Part shown: one piece after another, positions 23,142 through 32,100 of the stretch | Numbering within the stretch: position 1 is the stretch's first letter | How the letters are laid out: every line of letters begins with the position of its first letter | NCBI RefSeq assembly: GCF_032118995.1 | Contig: NC_092649.1 | Coordinates: 30,704,927 to 30,768,926, forward strand | Source of the DNA: Asterias amurensis | Lineage: Eukaryota > Echinodermata > Asteroidea > Forcipulatida > Asteriidae | Reading direction: 5' to 3' | DNA length: 64,000 bases | Program-made: the position numbers and the translations under genes | The notes under the pieces: generated by a model | Database searches by the model: none | What the model was told of the DNA's origin: nothing | What the model saw: only the letters and a program-made list of their open reading frames with translations

Positions 23142-26100
23142 CTGAGGAAAAGAAGGTGAAAAATGATTTTTGATCTGATAATTAACCCAAATAGAAACAA
23201 ATGGTAGTGTGTCGTAGCTGAGTGGTTTAGATCACTGAACCTAAGTTCTGATGTTGAGAAGGAATGCCCTAGTGGCACAAACCATAATCCAGTGGACCAC
23301 AAGGCATTCTGCAGGATTGAGCCATTGTGCAGAACTTGTAAAACATTCAAACTTATGTATTTTGAACATTCCGATAAAACAATCTGGTGGTCCAAGTAAC
23401 CCCACTGGAATACCTGACCGGTTATTGTGGAACACTCTTACAGTTTAGACTACTCAGGCACTCTCTACAGACCACGCAGTGATTGGAAACCAGACTGAGA
23501 ATGAACTCACCAGGGCAAGAACAAATTAAGTGTCTTAGGTCTGAGAGTTGCAGACTTCTTTAGTTCATCTACTAATTGGCTAGCAATGTGTGGAGGTAAT
23601 GCCTCCAGGGTAGTTACAGGTTGATGTGATCTCCCCTCGATGCGTTTACTGACACAGTGGAGACATAGATCTTGTAAAGCTGGTAGGGATGAGGCTGGTC
23701 TCTCTGGGCTCTTAGAGGTACAAGAGGAAGCCTGGGACACGGCAGCGGCTGCTAGCCTTGACAGCGCTGCTGCAGCTATGGATAGAACAAACAAACTTGT
23801 CCATGACATCACTGGCGTGTCAAGGCAGAGAGATATAGAGCATGAAAATCCAGATCTAATCGTTATCAGAGTTTGGGTTGCAAGCTGTGTGGTGACACTG
23901 ATGTCCTTTAGAGAGACATACATCAATGTTTTAGATTCAAAGGCTCTCTTGTAGCACTAAGACACTGCATATAAATGCTTTCAAATTATGTGATTTACAC
24001 AGAGTGTGTCTTTGAAACTCGGCCTGACTGGTCATAGTGCTTGTGTTTTTGAGTGAGATAAATAATCACCTTTTGTTTGGAAACAATAATCTAGGTTAAT
24101 AGGTCGTTATAGGAATATAACCGGGAATACTTGTCATGGAAGATTATGGGTTAACCCCAGTGTTTTGTTTCTTAGAAAACACCTTTGTCACCAGGTGTCC
24201 TTAGCCTTCTCCTCAATATTCTTTCTTTACGCATCCTCACTTTTACAACTGGAAATCTGTTTAATTGGTTTCAAAATTAAAAATCAATAACAATAAAATA
24301 AAGTAGAAAAAAATACACTGGCCTAAACTGATCTTAGAATAAGTTTAGCTTTTATTTTTTCAACCCTTTTGCAGAGTTGAGTCTTACCTGCTCTCTGTGG
24401 GCTTGGTACGCCCTCTGGATCATTGGCACCAGGCTCAACATTTCTGAAGCCATAGTCAAAGTTGAGATTTCTCCTGCCATCTTGAAGACGGTTTCCTCCT
24501 CCCCAATCATAATTGCCTCCTCCTAAACGATAGCAAATTATTCCAGGCTTTTTATGTATTTTATTTTATTTATTACAAATCCAACAGCCTAATTACAACC
24601 AATAGCAGGATAGATAGGAAACAGGAACTTTTTAAAAACTAAGATGTGGAGGGACAACTCAAATTAGAAAAACACCCGCAATTAGAATGAAAACGCAATC
24701 CACATGCAAGGCTCCGGTCTATGGCAGGATTATGACGGAATTCTAACCAGAGGTAAAAAGGCAGGGAAATAAACCACTAAGACAACCTGATCCCTTGTTG
24801 TCTTAACCCTGATGAATACATTGTAAACAAATCACACAATTAGGTCAGTAGAAAACTGTAAAGGCAAATGAGATTGAGGCAGGGCTAAGGATTGGGTCAA
24901 GGTTACAAAGTCTTTACATGATCTTGCTTCGTATTGGATTGGTGGGTTATAGAATGACTGATATGTTAGGACTAGGGGTTAGGGTCTAACTACCTTGTAC
25001 ATCCTGCAGACCCCAAGGTACATGTTGAGGTGGTGCTATGAGCAATGAGTATTGGACTGGTGGGTTATAGAATGACTGATATGTTAGGACCATGGGTTAG
25101 GGTCTAACTACCTTGTACATCCTGCAGACCCCAATGTACATGTTGAGGTGGTGCTATGAGCAATGAATATTGGACTGTTGGGTTATAGAATGACTGATAT
25201 GTTAGGACCATGGGTTAGGGTCTATCTACCTTGTACATCCTGTAGACCCCAAGGTACATGTTGAGGTGGTGCTATGAGCAATGAGTATTGGATTGGTGGT
25301 GTATAGAATGATTGATATGTTAGGACTAGGGGTTAGGGTCTAACTACCTTGTACATCCTGTAGACCCCAAGGTACATGTTGAGGTGGAGCTGGGGCTCCC
25401 CAAAGCATATCCTCTTCCCTTTCACCTTCCTCATCGACATCACCCATTTCCTCATCTTGCACTATGACATCCTCCACATCCATTGGTGCATGCTCTTCCC
25501 CGCTCAGATCATTTTCTGGGCTAAGGGCTTGTCCGCTGCCCCATTGGTGAAGGGGTACTGGTGGTTGAGGAAGAAGGTGTGGTGGGAGAATGGCATTGAC
25601 CAAGGAACTGGGAAGCTGACCATCAAGTAGTTTGGGTGGACTGCTCTGATCAGGAGGGGCAGACTGTGCCATTCCATCATTAACTTCTCTGTCATCTGAG
25701 GGAGAAAGTAAACACAATTATGCTTTTTTCAATTGCCTCTTACTATTATTTTTTTCAAAAACTATTACATGTGATAGATTGGAGATGTGCAATAACAGTA
25801 GTATATTACTGCCATACATGATGTCATCAAACAAAACATTTGTCAGCAAGGACAAACCCATCCGACAGACAAACCCATCGACCAATCCAAATTGTTCACA
25901 ATTAATCACATAGTTCTGCTTCAACTTAAATTGATTGTTTTTACTGCACCCAATACAAATAATTCACTCTAAGAAAGGAGCCAGACAATGCGATCTCTGT
26001 ATAGTTATATGGCCATAAACTAAGAAGGTCAAAGTTACCTAAAGTTGTACTAGTTTTATGAGGAGAGACTAAAGACATACAAACAGGTTAGGTAACAACA

Positions 26101-29100
26101 GAAACACAATTAAAGTAAGTGCTTACCACTTGATGATTGTGGTGGTGCTATTTTGACCACCAGACAGCCAGTGGGTGTCAACTTTAACTCTTCCAGAGTT
26201 GAATTACCATCCTGAGTTGTGAATAGCCGATGAGGAAATGGCTAAGAGTAGGAGGTAACAAGAAAAGGCACCTAATTAACGTTTGAAGGAGACTGTATCT
26301 TTAGTGACATGAGCAACATGACTAGACGAGCATTGCAAACTCACCAAAACAACTTTCCAATTTGCGTTCCTCTTCTCAAATTCAGTTCATTGCATTCTAA
26401 GCACCACCAAGGAGAGCCAATAAGCTTGTCATTTCATTGGTCCATCAGCTCGTTCACTTAGTCCAGAATGATATTAAATAAAGGATGCTATTTTCAGCTC
26501 AAAGGGAGTATTTACCTGAATGAAATTAATAGATGTCAAGTCAGCTTGCTTAGTCCTAATGCAGTCATCAACAGACTGAAGCGTTGCTGATGAAAGAAAC
26601 TTCTCTCGTATGGTCTGTCCAGATGGTAACCTTATCTGATGAAACAAAACAAACAACCAATGAGAATGGGTGACAGAGTTTACAATAGGTCTACCTCATA
26701 GGTATTTTCTAGGTATTTGAGTGCTTGAGAATTTCTTTTGGAGGTGTTAAGCGCTATAGAAATGCAGTTGTTTTTATTATTATTTCTTTCAAGATAAGAC
26801 ATTCAGTCTTGAGTCACCAGGTTTGATATTAAGATTTTGAACAACTGAACCCTGTTACATTTCCCAGATTTCTTGTCTCCCTATCTTTCTAATCTGGTAT
26901 GCCTTAATGGTTATCTTGCCCTGCCTTTCAAATATCTGGTCCCTGGTTTAAATCCCATCTTGGACAGCACCTTACATGCAGTTTCGATTTGGAGTATCTC
27001 CTTGATTACATTGGTCTTCCCTTCTTTAGGGCTCTTCTCCCACAATTAAAACTGAACAGGTCTACCATGTCATCTCTACAAGGCCCCTTGGTTGCAAAAC
27101 TAGAAAGGTTGAACAAACCGAATAACACTTATTAACAACATAGATCTTTTTGGACATATTTCTTTGGAAGCTTTCATTAGTGATGGGCAAGAAAAAGTTT
27201 TCGGATATATACTATGAAACATGATAATAAAAACAAACACACTTAGGGGCCTTGTCCAAACCTCCAAGCTGTTCCTTTCCACATGCATTCTGCGGGTGTC
27301 CAAAGATTTTTAAAACAAAAGGACCATTAGCAACCGAGCAGGTCCATGGCCAGGACCAATCATTTACATGTCAATAAACGTGAATATTCCAGCGGCTCTG
27401 CAGAGCGACTGGTTGGCTATTGTAAGGACCAGCTTATTTTAATATCAATAAGCATTTCATGGCAGCTCTGCGGACTCGCTGATCAGCAGAACCGCAGAGG
27501 AACGCAGGTTGTGAACAATGACTTTACCTTTGAAGAGCAAAACGCAAGGTAAGGGTGGATGTGTAACTAATAGCAATTTTCTCAATTTGTAAGTCAATTT
27601 TCTTGATTTTTAAGACCCAGTTAGGCCTATTGACCAAAACGGGTCTTTTTTAGAAATGGTTTTCTTTATTCCCGGCTTTGACTGACAAAAGTTTCAGCCA
27701 TTACATTGCAGGCTACGTATAAGCTCCGGTTTATTTCCATAGTTTTAGTGATTTACGATTTTGTCCCACGAAGTTGCAAAAGTGGGCGTCAGAGTAAAGC
27801 AATTACAGGGAACAATTTAACAATTACAATAATCCTTTGCAGCGATCGTGATGAACATAAAACTATACTAGTTATCATACAAGAAAATGAAAGGGGGATG
27901 TGTTTATTTACGGGACAGGGTTACGAGACGTGAACAGACGAGAACCAGTTTATTTACGTAAGTACGGCGGGATTGGAACAAGTTATATAGAAACCTCCAT
28001 GTATTTACATAAACGGGCACTCCTCTCAGGGGCCAGGATGTGAATAAATGAATTTGGGACTTTGGTTTTTTTACAGAAAGATGTGAGCAGGTAATGTGTT
28101 CGGATGTGGGAACTTATGGCAAAGATATATTTATCATAGGAGAAGACGGGACTTGTATGTTGCAACAAAACTTTAAGTGACTTTACCAATCTTCCTTTTA
28201 GCAACCAAACATGTGGTCTGACGTTTGGACCCTATTCTGGAAGGTCCACTCGTCACACTACTCACTCATTTTTGCACCATATTAACTCATGGACCGAACA
28301 CAGCCGAAAAAAGTGGTGAACATTTTAAGTTGTTTAGCCGTGACTGAATATTTTGCTTTTTTAAAAATACAAACCAGTTCTGTGCCTCTTGAATAAGAGA
28401 AAAAAAGGGTAGCGACAAGTTCTTTAACGGCTGTTAAAACCGACAGGGTCATTGCTGTGTGATAAAGGTCAGAGCTTTTGAGAAAGAGTCACTACTCTTT
28501 TATTCCCTTTCATAAATGCTTTTTTTGTGTTAAAAAACATTAAAAATATAATTATAGACACTTTGGCAATTGAACATTGAAGGTCTGAGGTATTTATTTC
28601 AAAAACTTTGTGAAGAATCTGTTTGATGCGTGCGGGTTGAGGTACACGCAGGTTGAGGTACGCTTAAAATAGATTACGCGCTGTAACTAATAGCTATAAA
28701 TTGCGCATTCCGCATGATAATAGTGGCATACACGCTTGCCCGACACGCAGAAGGCAGCCAATTATAAACAGCTCCAGCTGGTCATTATCAACCGTTTAAA
28801 CACCCCATCTCCACAGATAGGAGTAGGGAAACGGTCTGGGGTTTATGAATGCCGTTAACTGCCTCTGGATAGATGCTGAGTTTCAAAGTCGGCGATTTGG
28901 TTGACTCTATTGAATGTCTAAACAATCTTGCAGCGCTCGATTATCACATGAGCAGGGGGTTGGCTGGCGCACCCAATGTGCATGGTGCAATGGTATTGTC
29001 GATGCGGCCTGTCCGCTTCCAGGACGATGGTATTCATGAGTTAAAAAAGTATTATTTTGGGGAGAGCAAGGCCGGTCCCCGTCCAAGCTGCAGATATTCA

Positions 29101-32100
29101 TGACCTGAAAACTTACAACTTATTTTTTCATGAGACTTATTGTTATAACAACACTAGGGCCCGGCATGGATCATCACATGAGCAGGGGGTTGGCTGGCGC
29201 ACCCAATGTGCATGGTGCAATGGTATTGTCGATGCGGCCTGTCCGCTTCCAGGACGATGGTATTCATGAGTTAAAAAAGTATTATTCTGGGGAGAGCAAG
29301 GCCGGTCCGCGTCCAAGCTGCTGATATTCATGACCTGAAAACTTACAACTTGTTTTTTCATGAGACTTATTGTTATAACAACACTAGGGCCCGGCATGGA
29401 TAACTCATTAAACTTTGCCCGCGCTTCGATGCACATGGCCGTTCTTCCGTGGACTGTCCTTAGCAACGCACTATTTGCTGTCCAGTCTGCGGCTTGTCTG
29501 CAGAGGAACGCTCGGGCGGTTTTGACAAGGCGCCTTAATGTCTACAAACCTGAAGTACGCATGTGGCTGGTTCCTCATGTGTTGCTGAACCCCCAATTGA
29601 GGTTGGTGTATCTCTGACTAAGGTTGGTGAACCCCCTCCTGACTTCTTCTGATCAGCCTCATGATGAGGTACAGAGGCTAATGTTGGTTTGAAACACTGA
29701 TCCTCAACCCCTAGTGCCTCTTGCTGCTGATGTGTGCTCTTGGGACTAGTGGTTACTTTACTCAGACCCTGCCTGGCTTCTTTATCCGCTTCAATATTCT
29801 TCAACAGGTAACTTCTTGCCTATGGTTCAGCAAAAGATATAGTGATACGAATTTTGAACAGTGGGTACTTATAAACCCTCTCAAAATTACTCCAGGACAA
29901 CTTGTGGATAGACTTCTCCACAGTTACTTTTTGAATGTAGGTATAGCTTCCTTGGTCACTTTGGATAAATAAGCAGCAACATTTTAACTTCATTTTGTTA
30001 ATAGTATAATTGAAAAGCCTCAACCCAAAGCTATCGTTAAATTTTGTTTTAGGTTATTTTACTCTTAAAACTAATGATGAATGTAGATATTTGTCTCAGA
30101 TGTTCACTTTTAGGGCTGATATTGGTTCATTGATTGTACAACAGGCATGGAGAGTTATGAATATGAGACCCATTTTACATAGTACATTGCAAGGTTTTAC
30201 AACAGGCATTCTGCAGGCATCTGCAGCCAACCATGCCAGAAACACATGAGCAAACCCTTTCCTTAACTGTGTTCTTTTACATGCATTACACCAAAACACA
30301 GGACCTACATGGGTTTACATCCAGTCCAACCACACAAAGCAATAATGGTTAAATGTCTGGATCAAGAACACAAATGTTATGACTGGGACTCAAACCTAAA
30401 ATAAGCTGATTAGAACACCATAACTTGACTCTAGAGCTCTACATGTATACCGTCCAGCAATGACACTACACAATCAACTCCAACAGTAAACACAAAGCAA
30501 CTCATACAGATAGTATTAGATGGTTTTACCACAAATCTTCCTAGATTGACCATACATGTACCTTCTTCTCTTGAAGTCTCGCTTGGCGTGCCTGAGCTGC
30601 TGCCTTCTCTCTCTGTTCCGTTTCCCATTTTTCCTTCTCTTGTTTCTTCTGCTCTGACAGTGAGAATCGACTGACTACATCCTTTTGCAGAAATTTACTC
30701 TTATCCTCTGTTAATGAAGAGTGTTGTTCTGTAGTTTCCTTTGGAGAGCTAGATAGAGATGAAACTGGTGGTAAGGTGATTGGGTGATTCCCTGCATCCG
30801 TTCCTGGTCGGGTCTGGCAAACAAACATGAATAGTACTAATCAAATTTCAGTTCTTATACAGTTATAAACATGTAGTGTCATTTATATACAGTCATCTCG
30901 CATCACTTATGAAATAGCTCTTTGTTAAGGTTGTTTTACAGGGTTAGGGTTATTTATAGGGTGTTGCAGCACAAGCAGCAGCAAACAATGCCGGCTATGA
31001 CCTTAAGTTGCATCAATTTTTTTCCCAGTAACGTGTACAAATTTAAACACTCAGTGTATTTGTGTCCCAGTATTAATGTTACCAAATACCTTACAGGCTA
31101 TTATAGCAAAGGACCCATGAGCCTTACTTAAAATTACAAATGCATTTATTATCTTCACAGGTACTCAAAGAACAAGCAAAAATCTGCAAAGATTGCTGTT
31201 CAACTGTAAGCCATCCACTTCACAGAACCTTGCTCCATTGATTGCCATATAAGCTCATAGGAGTTGCATTGAGCTAGTTTTAGGCAAGGAAGGTATAAAA
31301 CATGGACTTGGCTTTTACAAATGCACTTCATAGACTCGAGTGCTTCTAAAAATTTGAAGTTTAAAGACAGTGGACACTATTGGTAATTGTCAAAGACTAG
31401 TCTTCACAGTTGGTGTATCTCGACATATGCATGAAATAACAAACCTGTGAAAATTTGAGCTCAGCCGGTTGTTGAATTTGCAAGACAATAATGAAAGAAA
31501 AAACACCCTTGTCACACAAAGTTGTGTGCTTTCCGATGCTTGATGCCCAGACCTTAAATTCTAAACTTGAGGTCTTGAAATCAAATTCTTGGAAAATAAA
31601 TTCTTTCTCAAAAACTACGTCACTTCAGAGGGAGCTGTTTCTCACAATATTTTATACGATCCATCTCTCCCCATTACTTGTAATCAAGAAAGGTTTTATA
31701 ATGATAAATATTTTGAGTAATTACCAATAGTGTCCACTGCCTTTAAGGAACGCTTTTTTTACAATGAAATGTTACAATGACTTATGTACATACGAGGAAA
31801 CATTGATTCACATGTACTCTCAATTGGCTTGCAACACTTTCCTAAGTTTACTTCACTGAAGGATTAGTGCCGGTGTATAATTTATCATATCAAACAGTGG
31901 ACTTTCCGAGTGATCTAATCATTTCTTTACCAATCATAATTACAAAGTGTTTGATCAAGTATGCAACCTGAAGTTTGTCCTACAAAAACAGGAAGTTAAA
32001 AAAATTAAAAATCAGGGCTTAATTATGGCAAGGCTTACTGCTGAATTGTTTAATTTAATATGAACCATAGAATCAGGCGTCTTATTTAAAGGGATCCATC

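Noticed and set aside
23640-23954. 104-codon plus-strand frame opposite exon 10
   Set aside because: Shadow of the minus-strand coding exon, whose splice phases and Ala-rich helix explain the sequence.
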